Positions 17,925 through 26,812 of a DNA stretch of 64,000 nt are shown one piece after another (position 1 is the stretch's first letter; each line of letters opens with the position of its first letter). The translations under genes and the position numbers were made by a program. The DNA is from Pseudomonadota bacterium (GTDB taxonomy: Bacteria > Pseudomonadota > Alphaproteobacteria > Rhodobacterales > Rhodobacteraceae). The notes under the pieces were generated by a model. It searched no databases, was not told the origin of the DNA, and saw nothing but the letters and a program-made list of their open reading frames with translations. The stretch is taken from positions 171,191-235,190 of the forward strand of contig JAJXZX010000001.1 in NCBI GenBank assembly GCA_021779835.1. Reading direction: 5' to 3'.

Positions 17925-19799
17925 GTGTTTCACGTGAAACATTTTGACGTCATTGTCGTTGGGGGAGGGCACGCGGGCGCGGATGCGGCCCATGCCGCCG
18001 CGCGACTTGGCGCGCGGACAGCTTTGATTACGCTGAAGCGCGAGAACATTGGCGTGATGTCCTGTAACCCTGCGATTGGTGGTCTCGGCAAGGGCCACCT
18101 TGTCCGTGAGATTGATGCGATGGACGGTGTGATGGGTAGCGTCGCTGACCGCGCTGGCATCCAATTTCGTCTCTTGAACCGACGCAAGGGCCCCGCCGTT
18201 CAGGGCCCCCGCGCGCAAGCAGATCGAAAACTCTACCGCCAAGAGATGCTGGCGGCGCTGGAGGTGCAGCAGAATCTCTTCATCATCGAGGGCGAGGCGG
18301 CGGACTTTCTGATGGAAGGTCAACGGGTTGCAGGCGTCATTTTGGCCGACGGGTCCGAAGTGACTGCGCATTCTGTTGTGTTGACCACGGGCACGTTCCT
18401 GCGCGGGGTAATCCACATTGGCGATGTTCGCAGGCCGGGGGGCCGCATGGGTGACCGCCCCTCGGTGCAGCTTGCAGAGCGGATCGATGGGTTTGGGCTC
18501 CCGCTCGGGCGCCTTAAAACCGGCACCCCACCGCGCCTTGATGGCCGAACGATCCGCTGGGATGTGCTGGATTCGCAGCCGGGCGACGACGAGCCGGTGG
18601 TGTTTTCCTTCCTGAACAAGCGGCCCTTCGTGCGTCAGGTCGCTTGTGGCATAACGCATACCAACGAAAATACTCACTCGATCATCCGCGAAAACCTTTC
18701 TAGGTCCGCGATGTATGGCGGTCACATCGAGGGCGTTGGCCCGCGCTACTGCCCGTCAATTGAGGATAAGGTGGTGCGTTTCGCCGACAAAACCTCGCAT
18801 CAGGTTTTTCTCGAACCTGAGGGGCTTGATGACCCGACGGTCTACCCGAACGGAATTTCAACCTCGCTTCCCGAAGACGTTCAAGAGGCCTACGTGCGCT
18901 CCATTGTTGGGCTTGAGGATGTGAAAATCCTGCAACCGGGCTATGCCATTGAATATGACTATGTCGACCCCCGTGCCCTGCTTCCAACGCTAGAGTTGAA
19001 AGATGTGCCGGGCCTGTATCTTGCTGGTCAGATCAATGGGACGACAGGCTATGAAGAGGCGGCGGCGCAGGGAATGGTGGCGGGCCTTAACGCTGCCCGA
19101 TTCGCGCAGGCGAAAGAACCAATTTTGTTCGGCCGCTCCAATAGCTACATCGGGGTGATGATCGATGATCTCGTTACGCGCGGCGTGACAGAGCCCTACC
19201 GCATGTTCACTTCGCGGGCTGAGTTCCGCCTGTCGCTGCGCGCCGATAACGCGGATCAACGCCTGACCCCGCTTGGGATTGACCTCGGTTGTGTAAGCGA
19301 GACGCGCCGCTGCGCCTATTCCGAGAAAATGGAAGCAATGTCCGCCGTTCGCACTGAGCTTGAGGCGCTTTCGCTTTCTCCGGGGGAGCTTGCCGCTGCG
19401 GGGATGAACGTCAATCAGGATGGCGCGCGTCGCAACGGTTTCGCCTTGCTCTCTCACCCCGAGGTTACGTTTGAGTCGCTTAGGCCATTCCTTCCGGATC
19501 TGGACTCCATTCCGGCCGACATCCGCGAGCAAGTCGCGCGGGATGCCCTCTATGTCACGTATATTGACCGCCAAAAGCATGATGTGGAGGCTATGCGGCG
19601 CGATGAAGGCCATGAAATCCCACAGGATTTCGACTATTCCATGCTTCCTGGCCTTTCGACGGAACTCAAGTTGAAGCTGTCTCGCGCACAGCCGCGCACC
19701 CTTGCGCAGGCCGGCCGCGTCGAGGGGATGACGCCCGCCGCCATGACCCTCGTGCTGGCGCGCCTTCGCCGGGATGATCGCAAGCGAGCGGCGGGATGA
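17925..19799 (+). CDS. mnmG: tRNA uridine-5-carboxymethylaminomethyl modification enzyme MnmG (GidA)
   Basis: FAD-dependent partner of MnmE, 624 residues. The FAD loop is [14 protein letters not shown] near residues 9-22, followed by the GidA signatures [14 protein letters not shown] and [15 protein letters not shown]. The GTG start lies inside a perfect parS palindrome, so codons 1-6 read MFHVKH from that palindrome before the real Rossmann strand begins. The alternative starts downstream would remove part of the FAD fold, so GTG is the best start. The stop overlaps the rsmG start in ATGA. Confidence 0.97.
   Translation: MFHVKHFDVIVVGGGHAGADAAHAAARLGARTALITLKRENIGVMSCNPAIGGLGKGHLVREIDAMDGVMGSVADRAGIQFRLLNRRKGPAVQGPRAQADRKLYRQEMLAALEVQQNLFIIEGEAADFLMEGQRVAGVILADGSEVTAHSVVLTTGTFLRGVIHIGDVRRPGGRMGDRPSVQLAERIDGFGLPLGRLKTGTPPRLDGRTIRWDVLDSQPGDDEPVVFSFLNKRPFVRQVACGITHTNENTHSIIRENLSRSAMYGGHIEGVGPRYCPSIEDKVVRFADKTSHQVFLEPEGLDDPTVYPNGISTSLPEDVQEAYVRSIVGLEDVKILQPGYAIEYDYVDPRALLPTLELKDVPGLYLAGQINGTTGYEEAAAQGMVAGLNAARFAQAKEPILFGRSNSYIGVMIDDLVTRGVTEPYRMFTSRAEFRLSLRADNADQRLTPLGIDLGCVSETRRCAYSEKMEAMSAVRTELEALSLSPGELAAAGMNVNQDGARRNGFALLSHPEVTFESLRPFLPDLDSIPADIREQVARDALYVTYIDRQKHDVEAMRRDEGHEIPQDFDYSMLPGLSTELKLKLSRAQPRTLAQAGRVEGMTPAAMTLVLARLRRDDRKRAAG
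17926..17941. promoter_or_regulatory. parS centromere site 1
   Basis: TGTTTCACGTGAAACA is a perfect 16-bp palindrome identical to the chromosomal parS consensus bound by ParB. It covers the first codons of mnmG, about 3.3 kb from the predicted origin and close to parAB. Confidence 0.93.
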
Positions 19800-20428
19800 C
19801 CGACGCCCGAGGCCGCAGCGAGTTCCTGGAGAAGCAGAATGTTTCACGTGAAACATTGGCGCGGCTTGATCGCTATGCAGCGCTTCTGGAAAAGTGGAAT
19901 CCCGCGATTAACTTGGTCTCAAAATCGACGCTTGCGGATCTGTGGACGCGCCACTTTCTTGACTCGGCCCAGATTTTCGACCTCTGCCCGCCGGGCGCGC
20001 GGGTCTGGGCCGATCTCGGGTCTGGCGGTGGTTTTCCCGGGCTCGTAATCGCAATTCTTGCCGCAGGACGTGCAGCAGGCATTCGAGTAACGCTCGTCGA
20101 AAGCGATGTTCGTAAGGCAACGTTTCTTAACACAGTCGCGCGCGAGGTTGGTGTCGCGGTCGACATTCGCCCGGAACGCATCGAATCGCTCCCGCCTCTT
20201 GCTGCCGATGTCCTCTCGGCGCGGGCCCTTGCGCCGCTTGACCAGCTTCTTGCGTTTGCTGCGCGCCATCTCGCTGTCGGCGGCGTTGCGCTTTTCTCGA
20301 AGGGCGCGGCTCACGCTGACGAGTTGGCGAAAGCCCGCATGAATTGGGCGTTTTCTGTAGAAGAAACTCAAAGCAAGACTGACCCGAATGCGGTCATCCT
20401 TGGAATTAAGGGACTCGCGCATGTCTGA
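19796..20428 (+). CDS. rsmG: 16S rRNA (guanine-N7)-methyltransferase RsmG (GidB)
   Basis: S-adenosylmethionine-dependent enzyme that methylates G527 (E. coli numbering) of 16S rRNA; 210 residues. The SAM loop is [17 protein letters not shown] near residues 74-90, and the [18 protein letters not shown] segment is typical. The ATG overlaps the mnmG stop. A second perfect parS palindrome is embedded in codons 15-20 (reading NVSRET), which the coding sequence tolerates. Its last eight bases overlap the parA start. Confidence 0.95.
   Translation: MTDARGRSEFLEKQNVSRETLARLDRYAALLEKWNPAINLVSKSTLADLWTRHFLDSAQIFDLCPPGARVWADLGSGGGFPGLVIAILAAGRAAGIRVTLVESDVRKATFLNTVAREVGVAVDIRPERIESLPPLAADVLSARALAPLDQLLAFAARHLAVGGVALFSKGAAHADELAKARMNWAFSVEETQSKTDPNAVILGIKGLAHV
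19840..19855. promoter_or_regulatory. parS centromere site 2
   Basis: A second exact TGTTTCACGTGAAACA palindrome, 1914 bases from the first and inside the rsmG coding sequence. The pair brackets mnmG and lies just upstream of parA. Confidence 0.93.
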
Positions 20429-21227
20429 CCTGACACGACCCGCTGCTCCGAAAATTATCGCGATTGCGAACCAAAAAGGGGGCGTCGGCAAAACCACAAC
20501 GGCGATCAACCTGTCAGCGGCGTTGGCAGAGCGGGGGCTGCGGGTTCTCTTGGTTGACCTTGATCCTCAGGGTAACGCCTCGACAGGACTGGGCGTTGGA
20601 ACGGCGAGCCGGGGAATGACGACCTATGACCTGATTCTGGACGACGCGCCTTTGGAAGACGTGGTCATTCCGACCTCGATTCCCAATATCTGGATTTGCC
20701 CCGCGACGACGGACCTTGCCTCTGCGGATATCGAGTTGGTTTCCAACGAAAAACGCAGCTTCCTTTTGCATGACGCGCTGCGACAGATTTCAATTGATGC
20801 CTACCGCTTTGACTACGTGCTGATCGATTGCCCGCCCTCGCTGAGCCTACTGACGGTCAATGCCATGATCGCGGCAAACTCGGTTTTGGTGCCGCTGCAA
20901 AGCGAATTCTTCGCGCTTGAAGGGCTCTCGCAGTTGATGCTGACCATCAGGGAAGTGCGCCTGTCCGCCAATCCGGGTCTGCGGATTGAGGGCGTTCTGC
21001 TCACGATGTATGACGGGCGGAACAATCTATCACAATTGGTAGAGGCAGACGCGCGCGAAAACCTTGGCGACCTCGTGTTCAAGACGATCGTGCCAAGGAA
21101 CGTTCGGGTGAGCGAGGCGCCGTCCTACGCGCTTCCCGTTCTTGCCTATGACTCTCTCTCGCGTGGGAGTATTGCCTATCGTGAGTTGGCGACAGAGATG
21201 ATTTTGCGTCACGAAAAGGCGCTGTGA
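20421..21227 (+). CDS. parA: Chromosome-partitioning ATPase ParA
   Basis: Walker-type ATPase of 268 residues that moves ParB-bound origins along the nucleoid. The deviant Walker A motif [17 protein letters not shown] begins about residue 18, Walker A' is [13 protein letters not shown], and Walker B is [14 protein letters not shown] take the ATG at 20421, which overlaps the rsmG end and begins [17 protein letters not shown]; an in-frame ATG 33 bases upstream is inside rsmG. It lies six bases ahead of parB and close to two parS sites. Confidence 0.97.
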   Translation: MSDLTRPAAPKIIAIANQKGGVGKTTTAINLSAALAERGLRVLLVDLDPQGNASTGLGVGTASRGMTTYDLILDDAPLEDVVIPTSIPNIWICPATTDLASADIELVSNEKRSFLLHDALRQISIDAYRFDYVLIDCPPSLSLLTVNAMIAANSVLVPLQSEFFALEGLSQLMLTIREVRLSANPGLRIEGVLLTMYDGRNNLSQLVEADARENLGDLVFKTIVPRNVRVSEAPSYALPVLAYDSLSRGSIAYRELATEMILRHEKAL

Positions 21228-21233
21228 GGGGCT

Positions 21234-22145
21234 ATGATGGAAAAGAAACAAGAGCGTCGCGGTTTGGGTCGCGGTCTGTCTGCCCTGATGGCCGATGTTG
21301 CGCCGGCGCCCGTCGCCTCAAGTGAGGCGACGACGCGTCGCCCGGACACCTTCCTGCCGGTTGAAAAGCTGCATCCAAACCCGAATCAGCCGCGGCGTGA
21401 TTTCCCGGTTGAGGCGCAAGAAGAGCTGGCCGCGTCGATCCGCGCGAAGGGGGTGATTCAGCCGCTTATCGTGCGCGAGGATGCGCAAAGGCCCGGAACC
21501 TATGAAATTGTCGCGGGCGAGCGTCGCTGGCGCGCCGCGCAGATGGCGCAGCTGCATCAGGTGCCGGTTCTCGTGCGCGACCTGTCCGACACGGAGGTGT
21601 TGGAGCTGGCGATCATCGAGAATATCCAGCGCGCTGATCTAAATGCGGTGGAAGAGGCGATGGCTTACCGCCAGCTGATGGATCGCTTTGGTCACACACA
21701 GGAAAAGCTTGCCGAAGGATTAAGCAAAAGCCGCAGCCACATTGCTAACCTGATGCGCCTGTTGCAGTTGCCCGACGAAGTTCTGGGCTATGTCCGGTCT
21801 GGCGCGCTTTCGGCCGGTCATGCGCGCGCCCTGATTACCGTGCCCAACCCGGCCGCGCTTGCGCGCCGCGTTATTGCCGAAGGCTTGTCAGTGCGTCAGA
21901 CGGAAGCTCTCGCCAAGAACCCAGAGGGTCCGGCGCGGCCGAAAGTGGCGCGGACTCCCCACGAAAAAGACGCCGACACGCGTGCGTTGGAGCTTGACCT
22001 GTCGGCCAACCTTGGCATGCAGGTCAGCATTGACCATGTGGCTGGCGGGCAGGAGGGTCAGGTGGTCATCCGCTATAAGTCATTGGAATCACTAGATGAA
22101 CTGTGCCGCGCGTTGACAGCTAGCCCCTTCAGCCGCGCAGACTGA
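21234..22145 (+). CDS. parB: Chromosome-partitioning protein ParB
   Basis: CTP-dependent DNA clamp of 303 residues that loads at parS and spreads. The N-terminal ParA-contacting tail is GRGLSALMAD, and the ParB/Srx domain contains LHPNPNQPRRDF (box I) and VAGERRWRAAQMA (box II, CTP-binding). A helix-turn-helix follows (FGHTQEKLAEGLSKSRSHIANLMRLL), with SAGHARALI after it, and the C-terminal dimer domain ends near residue 303. Two adjacent Met codons (21234 and 21237) are possible starts. Confidence 0.97.
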   Translation: MMEKKQERRGLGRGLSALMADVAPAPVASSEATTRRPDTFLPVEKLHPNPNQPRRDFPVEAQEELAASIRAKGVIQPLIVREDAQRPGTYEIVAGERRWRAAQMAQLHQVPVLVRDLSDTEVLELAIIENIQRADLNAVEEAMAYRQLMDRFGHTQEKLAEGLSKSRSHIANLMRLLQLPDEVLGYVRSGALSAGHARALITVPNPAALARRVIAEGLSVRQTEALAKNPEGPARPKVARTPHEKDADTRALELDLSANLGMQVSIDHVAGGQEGQVVIRYKSLESLDELCRALTASPFSRAD

Positions 22146-22151
22146 GGCCTG

Positions 22152-23306
22152 TCAGCCCACGATCAGTTCGCGCAGAACGGCGTTCAGGACCATGCGCCCC
22201 GTCGTGGTGGCGATCAAATGATCGCCCCGCGTCTCGACCATTCCCATATCGCGCAATCCATTGATTGCGTTTATATCTATTTTTCCCGACAGGGCAGCAT
22301 ACCGGGCCAGATCGGTGCCCTCCGACAGGCGCAGGCTCATCATCAGATACTCCGTTGCCTGCTCTGCCAGCGGCACCTCGGTGCGTTCAAGATCGCCGTT
22401 CCCGGTTTTCTCAACCTGCGCCAGCCAGGGCAGGGGCGCTTTAGCGGTATCGCTGGCAATCCGGCGCCCGCCGAGGGTTAGTCGTCCATGCGCCCCGGGT
22501 CCGATGCCTGCATAATCCCCATAGCGCCAGTAAATGAGATTGTGCCGGGACTCAGAGCCGTTTTGGGCATGGTTAGAGACTTCATAGCCCGGCATTCCCG
22601 CCGAACCGCATAGATCCTGCGTCAGGGTGTACATGTCTGCAGACAGGTCATCCTCGGGCAAACCGCGCAAACCTCCCGCTGCCGCCCGTGCGCCGAAAGC
22701 CGTGCCATCCTCGATGGTCAGTTGGTAAAGCGACAGATGGTCAATCGCCATGCTTAGCGCTTTGGTCAGTTCGGCCCGCCATTCCGCCAAAGTTTGGTGC
22801 TGCCGGGCGTAAATCAGGTCAAAACTGACCCTCTCGAACGTCTCGCGCGCAATCCCAAAGGCTGCCTGCGCCTCGCTGACGGAGTGCAGACGCCCAAGTC
22901 GCTGCAGATCGGCGTCATTCAGCGCCTGAATCCCCATCGAAACCCGGTTCACCCCCGCATCACGGTAGCCTCGAAAGCGCCCAGCCTCCACCGAGGTCGG
23001 ATTGGCCTCCAGCGTGACTTCGGCGTCGTTCGACATCGGCCAAGTGGCGCGAACCCGCTCCAGGATGGCCGCCACCAGTTCCGGTGCCATCAGGCTTGGC
23101 GTGCCGCCGCCAAAGAAAACCGTGTTCAGGACACGTCCGGGGGTCTCGGCGCCGAGGCGATCAATCTCGGACAAATAGGCTCTCTGCCAGCGAGATTGGT
23201 CAATTTCAGCCGCCACATGGCTGTTAAAATCGCAGTAAGGGCATTTCGATTGGCAAAACGGCCAGTGCAGGTAAAGCCCAAACCCACCGTTTCGCCAATC
23301 TTCCAT
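22152..23306 (-). CDS. hemW: Radical SAM family haem chaperone HemW
   Basis: A 384-residue radical SAM protein, long annotated as oxygen-independent coproporphyrinogen oxidase but in its HemW branch a haem-binding chaperone for respiratory cytochromes. The iron-sulfur motif is FCQSKCPYCDFNSH (CX3CX2C) near residues 18-31, followed by the SAM segment TVFFGGGTPSLM. The HemW C-terminal domain follows. It is convergent with parB, six bases apart, and heads a leftward block that also holds ridA, rdgB and rph. Confidence 0.9.
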   Translation of the reverse strand: MEDWRNGGFGLYLHWPFCQSKCPYCDFNSHVAAEIDQSRWQRAYLSEIDRLGAETPGRVLNTVFFGGGTPSLMAPELVAAILERVRATWPMSNDAEVTLEANPTSVEAGRFRGYRDAGVNRVSMGIQALNDADLQRLGRLHSVSEAQAAFGIARETFERVSFDLIYARQHQTLAEWRAELTKALSMAIDHLSLYQLTIEDGTAFGARAAAGGLRGLPEDDLSADMYTLTQDLCGSAGMPGYEVSNHAQNGSESRHNLIYWRYGDYAGIGPGAHGRLTLGGRRIASDTAKAPLPWLAQVEKTGNGDLERTEVPLAEQATEYLMMSLRLSEGTDLARYAALSGKIDINAINGLRDMGMVETRGDHLIATTTGRMVLNAVLRELIVG

Positions 23307-23308
23307 TG

Positions 23309-23689
23309 CTAGCCCCGGAAGGCGGTCACTTCCACCTCGACCTTCATCTCGGGGCGAACCAGACCCGCAATCACCATCGTCGCCGCGGGGCGAATGTCCG
23401 CCAAAGTCTCGCCCAACACGGGGATCAGCGCATCGACATAGGCCAGATCAGTGACGGTGTATTGCACCCGAACGATGTCGGCCATGGTGAAGCCGCCTTT
23501 TTCAAGCACGCCCCGAATGGTGGCAAAGCAATTGCGCACCTGCTCTGCCGGGTCTTCTGGCATGGCCATGGTTGCGTAATCATAGCCGGTGGTGCCGGAA
23601 ACAAAGCACCAATCGCCCTGAATCACGGCGCGGGAATAGCCCATGGTCGCCTCGAACGGCGAACCTGAAGAGATCAGAGTCCGCGTCAA
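23309..23689 (-). CDS. RidA family (YjgF/YER057c/UK114) protein
   Basis: A 126-residue member of the RidA family, trimeric proteins that hydrolyse reactive enamine/imine intermediates from pyridoxal-phosphate enzymes. The conserved segments SSGSPFEATMGYSRAVIQGDWCFVSGTTG and VRPEMKVEVEVTAF are present; the C-terminal Glu near the active site is in KVEVEVTA. The start appears to be TTG at 23689, overlapping the rdgB stop, since the next ATG (23644) would remove the conserved SGSPFE strand. It lies three bases from hemW on the same strand. Confidence 0.86.
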   Translation of the reverse strand: MTRTLISSGSPFEATMGYSRAVIQGDWCFVSGTTGYDYATMAMPEDPAEQVRNCFATIRGVLEKGGFTMADIVRVQYTVTDLAYVDALIPVLGETLADIRPAATMVIAGLVRPEMKVEVEVTAFRG

Positions 23690-24297
23690 TTGAACATCGC
23701 CTTGACCAGCTTTTTGAACGCAACGGCGCGATGGCTGATGGCGCTTTTCTCGGCCCGCTCCATCTCGCCAAAGGTCTTCGTATAGCCTTCAGGGCGGAAA
23801 ATCGGGTCGAATCCGTGACCAATCTCGCCGCGCATCGGCCACACGATCTGTCCTTCAACCTGACCGTTGAACACCTCTTCACGCCCATCCGGCCACGCCA
23901 TTGCCAGCACACAGACAAACTTCGCGCGCCGCGGGAACGGCGCCTTTGCCGCTTCAAGCCGATCCCAGACTTTGGCCATCGCCATGGGAAAGTCGCGGGT
24001 GCCGTCGCCGGTTTCAGCCCAATCGGCAGTATGCACACCCGGCGCACCGCGCAGGGCTTCAACCTCAATGCCGCTGTCGTCGGACAAAGCGGGCAGACCG
24101 GTCGCTTTTGCCGCGGCATGTGCCTTCAGCAGAGCATTGCCTGCGAACGTCGCCTCGGTTTCCGCGGGCACGTCCAGCCCCAATTCCACCGCGGAAATTA
24201 CCGCGACGGGGTAGGGGGCCAACAACAGGCGAATCTCTTCCAATTTGCCAACATTATGCGAAGCCAGAACCAGCTTCGCGCTACCAATTCGTGTCAT
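23686..24297 (-). CDS. rdgB: Non-canonical purine NTP pyrophosphatase (RdgB/HAM1 type)
   Basis: Removes ITP, dITP and XTP from the nucleotide pool by hydrolysis to the monophosphate; 203 residues. The signature SHNVGKLEEIRLLL lies near residues 13-26 and the substrate-binding DDSGIEVEALRGAPGVHTADWAE near 75-97. FDPIFRPEGYTKTFGEM is also conserved. The start overlaps the rph stop by one base (TGATG), so the two are coupled, a common pairing. Confidence 0.96.
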   Translation of the reverse strand: MTRIGSAKLVLASHNVGKLEEIRLLLAPYPVAVISAVELGLDVPAETEATFAGNALLKAHAAAKATGLPALSDDSGIEVEALRGAPGVHTADWAETGDGTRDFPMAMAKVWDRLEAAKAPFPRRAKFVCVLAMAWPDGREEVFNGQVEGQIVWPMRGEIGHGFDPIFRPEGYTKTFGEMERAEKSAISHRAVAFKKLVKAMFN

Positions 24298-25007
24298 CAG
24301 ATCGCCGCCTTTTGTGCTGCTACCAAAGTCTTGATGCCTGCTTCCGCCAGATCAAGCAGTTCGCCCATCTCCGTGCGTGAAAACGTCGCGCCCTCGGCTG
24401 ACATCTGCACTTCGATCAAGCGGTTGGCCCCGGTGAGAACGAAATTTCCGTCCGTGCCCGCTTCGCTGTCTTCGGCGTAGTCGAGGTCTAGAATCGATTG
24501 CCCGGCATAAACGCCGCAGGACACCGCCGCGACGTGGTCCATGATCGGGTCTGATACGATGATCCCGGACTTCAGCAGTTTGTTAACCGCAAGCCGCAAC
24601 GCAACCCAGCCGCCTGTGATTGAGGCGCAGCGCGTGCCGCCATCGGCCTGCAGCACGTCGCAATCCACCGTGATCTGGCGCTCGCCCAGGGCAACGCGGT
24701 CAACGCCCGCCCGCAAAGCGCGCCCGATAAGCCGCTGAATTTCCTGCGTGCGTCCCGACTGCTTGCCGCTTGCCGCCTCGCGCCGATTGCGCGAATGCGT
24801 GGCGCGCGGCAGCATCCCATACTCTGCCGTGACCCAGCCGAGCCCGGTGTTCTTCAGGAACGGCGGCGGCCGGTCTTCGATCGAGGCGGTGCAAAGAACA
24901 TGCGTGTCGCCGATTTTGATGAGGCAAGATCCCTCGGCGTGTTTGGTGATGCCCGTCTCGATTGAAACGGTGCGCATCTCACCTATCTGTCTACCGGATG
25001 GCCGCAT
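24297..25007 (-). CDS. rph: Ribonuclease PH
   Basis: Phosphorolytic 3'-5' exoribonuclease that trims tRNA 3' ends; 236 residues, full family length. The N-terminus [39 protein letters not shown] is characteristic (shown in part: [14 protein letters not shown]). The phosphate-binding segment is [15 protein letters not shown], and the catalytic [20 protein letters not shown] is intact. Divergent from hrcA with a gap of about 117 bases that must contain both promoters. Confidence 0.96.
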   Translation of the reverse strand: MRPSGRQIGEMRTVSIETGITKHAEGSCLIKIGDTHVLCTASIEDRPPPFLKNTGLGWVTAEYGMLPRATHSRNRREAASGKQSGRTQEIQRLIGRALRAGVDRVALGERQITVDCDVLQADGGTRCASITGGWVALRLAVNKLLKSGIIVSDPIMDHVAAVSCGVYAGQSILDLDYAEDSEAGTDGNFVLTGANRLIEVQMSAEGATFSRTEMGELLDLAEAGIKTLVAAQKAAI

Positions 25008-25124
25008 GGGGGCTCCTTTTGGTTTGCCCCGTCAGATACTCGCCCGCCGGGTGGTGATGCAACCCCGATTGACGGGCGCGCCGTGGCGTCCTTAATGGGA
25101 CATGGCCTAGCAGCGTTGGACAAA

Positions 25125-26195
25125 ATGAACGACGGCTCTCGAATCCTCGGTGAAATGAACGACCGATCCCGCGAGGTTTTTCGCAGGGTGGTCGAGACTT
25201 ACCTGTCCTCTGGCGGGCCTGTCGGCTCGCGCAGCCTGACGCGCACCATGAACGAAAAGGTCAGCGCGGCGACGATCAGAAATGTTATGCAGGATCTCGA
25301 ATATCTTGGCCTCCTCGACAGCCCGCACATTTCCGCAGGCCGCGTGCCAACACAACTAGGCCTGCGTATGTTCGTTGATGGGTTGATGGAGGTGAGTTCC
25401 GTCAATGAAGTTGATCGCGAAAAGATTGACGCCACGATGGGCAGCAACGAACGCGATGTGTCTACGCTGCTCGACCGCGTTGGCTCTGCGCTCTCGGGCA
25501 TCACGCAGGGCGCGAGTCTGGTTTTGGCGCCCAAGCACGAGGCGCCGATCAAGCACATTGAATTTGTCAGCCTCGCGCCCGATCGTGCGCTTGTGGTGCT
25601 GGTCTTCGCCGATGGCCACGTCGAAAACCGCGTCTTCGCGCCACCGCTTGGCCAAACCGCCTCGTCCATGCGTGAGGCTGCGAATTTCCTCAACGCGATG
25701 GCCGAGGGCCGCACGCTTTCCGACCTTCGCAACCGCATGAAAACCGAAATCACCCAGCGTCGCCGCGAAATCGACTCACTGGCCGCCGATCTCGTCGAAA
25801 GCGGCCTCGCTGTGTGGGAGCATGAGGGCGAGGCTTACGAACGTCTCATCGTGCGTGGCCGCGCCAATCTGCTGGCCGAGTCGGGTGATGCTGCCGACCT
25901 TGACCGCATCCGCACCCTGTTCGACGACCTTGAACGCAAGCGCGACATCGCGGATTTCCTCGAACTGACCGAGGAAGGCGAAGGTGTGCGCATTTTTATC
26001 GGTTCCGAGAACAAGCTTTTTTCACTTTCGGGTTCCTCTTTGGTGGTCTCTCCCTATATGAACGCTGACCGTAAGATCATCGGCGCCGTGGGCGTGATAG
26101 GTCCGACGCGGCTGAACTACGGCCGTATCGTGCCAATCGTCGATTACACGGCGCAACTGGTCGGGCGATTGCTGTCCGATCGGGGCAAGGGATAG
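25125..26195 (+). CDS. hrcA: Heat-inducible transcription repressor HrcA
   Basis: DNA-binding repressor of heat-shock genes carrying CIRCE elements, 356 residues from the ATG at 25125. The N-terminal winged helix contains NDRSREVFRRVVETYLSSGGPVGSRSLTRTM and VSAATIRNVMQDLEYLGLL, both highly conserved. The GAF-like central domain and C-terminal segment follow (GPTRLNYGRIVPIVDYTAQLV). A longer frame from 25083 adds 14 residues of no similarity, and a shorter start at 25155 is possible. No CIRCE sequence was seen upstream, so HrcA acts elsewhere. grpE follows after three bases. Confidence 0.94.
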   Translation: MNDGSRILGEMNDRSREVFRRVVETYLSSGGPVGSRSLTRTMNEKVSAATIRNVMQDLEYLGLLDSPHISAGRVPTQLGLRMFVDGLMEVSSVNEVDREKIDATMGSNERDVSTLLDRVGSALSGITQGASLVLAPKHEAPIKHIEFVSLAPDRALVVLVFADGHVENRVFAPPLGQTASSMREAANFLNAMAEGRTLSDLRNRMKTEITQRRREIDSLAADLVESGLAVWEHEGEAYERLIVRGRANLLAESGDAADLDRIRTLFDDLERKRDIADFLELTEEGEGVRIFIGSENKLFSLSGSSLVVSPYMNADRKIIGAVGVIGPTRLNYGRIVPIVDYTAQLVGRLLSDRGKG

Positions 26196-26198
26196 AAA

Positions 26199-26750
26199 AT
26201 GGCGGACGAAAGCAAAGAACCGATGACCGAAGAGACGATGGCCCCCGGGCCGCTCGACGAGCATGTCGAATACATTGATGCAGAAGAGATCGAAAAGCTG
26301 CGGGCAGAGCGTGACGATATGCGCGACCGCTTCATGCGCGCGCTGGCCGACATGGAAAACGCCCGCAAACGGTCTGATCGGGACCGAAAAGAGGCGGAAC
26401 AATACGGCGGCTCCAAATTCGCGCGCGACATGCTGCCGGTCTACGACAGCCTCAGCCGCGCCCTCGATCACGCCACGGAAGAGCAAAAGGCGATTTCCGG
26501 CCCGCTGCTGGATGGCGTCGCTTTGACGCTGCGCGAGCTGCAAAACGTGTTTGCCAAGCACGGCATCAAGGTGATTTCGCCCAAGCCGGGCGATCTGTTC
26601 GACCCGAAAGAGCATCAGGCGATGTTCGAGGCTCCGGTGCCCGGCACGAAGGCTGGCAATATCATCGAGGTGATGGGCGAGGGCTTCATGCTCCACGATC
26701 GCCTGCTGCGCCCGGCGCAGGTCGGCGTTTCGTCGAATACGCAGGGCTAA
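26199..26750 (+). CDS. grpE: Nucleotide exchange factor GrpE
   Basis: Dimeric cofactor of 183 residues that releases ADP from DnaK. The N-terminal half has an acidic coiled-coil start (EYIDAEEIEKLRAERDDMRDRFMRALADMENARKRSDRD, with the conserved DMENARKR) and the C-terminal beta domain contains VALTLRELQNVFAKHGI and DLFDPKEHQAMFEAPVPG. It lies immediately after hrcA, which would co-ordinate exchange factor and repressor. dnaK and dnaJ are not in the window. Confidence 0.95.
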   Translation: MADESKEPMTEETMAPGPLDEHVEYIDAEEIEKLRAERDDMRDRFMRALADMENARKRSDRDRKEAEQYGGSKFARDMLPVYDSLSRALDHATEEQKAISGPLLDGVALTLRELQNVFAKHGIKVISPKPGDLFDPKEHQAMFEAPVPGTKAGNIIEVMGEGFMLHDRLLRPAQVGVSSNTQG

Positions 26751-26758
26751 CCCGCTCC

Positions 26759-26812
26759 GCCCGCCGCACTCGTGGCGGGCGTTCCTCGCCGTAGGGCCAT
26801 TGGCGGCCTTAC
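26759..26812. terminator. Tandem hairpins between convergent grpE and mutS
   Basis: A perfect 7-bp stem (GCCCGCC 26759-26765 with GGCGGGC 26774-26780) is followed by GTAGGGCC (26791-26798) with GGCCTTAC (26805-26812), which overlaps the mutS stop. Neither has a clear T run, so this is at best a weak bidirectional terminator. Confidence 0.35.

Noticed and set aside
17556..18725. Long minus-strand frames opposite mnmE/mnmG, some beginning in a parS palindrome
   Set aside because: These are antisense shadows. The palindrome gives the same MFHVKH start on both strands by symmetry, and the plus frames carry the conserved motifs.
25008..25124. A CIRCE element expected in front of hrcA
   Set aside because: No TTAGCACTC-N9-GAGTGCTAA type repeat is visible there, and no RpoH-type promoter could be fixed either.
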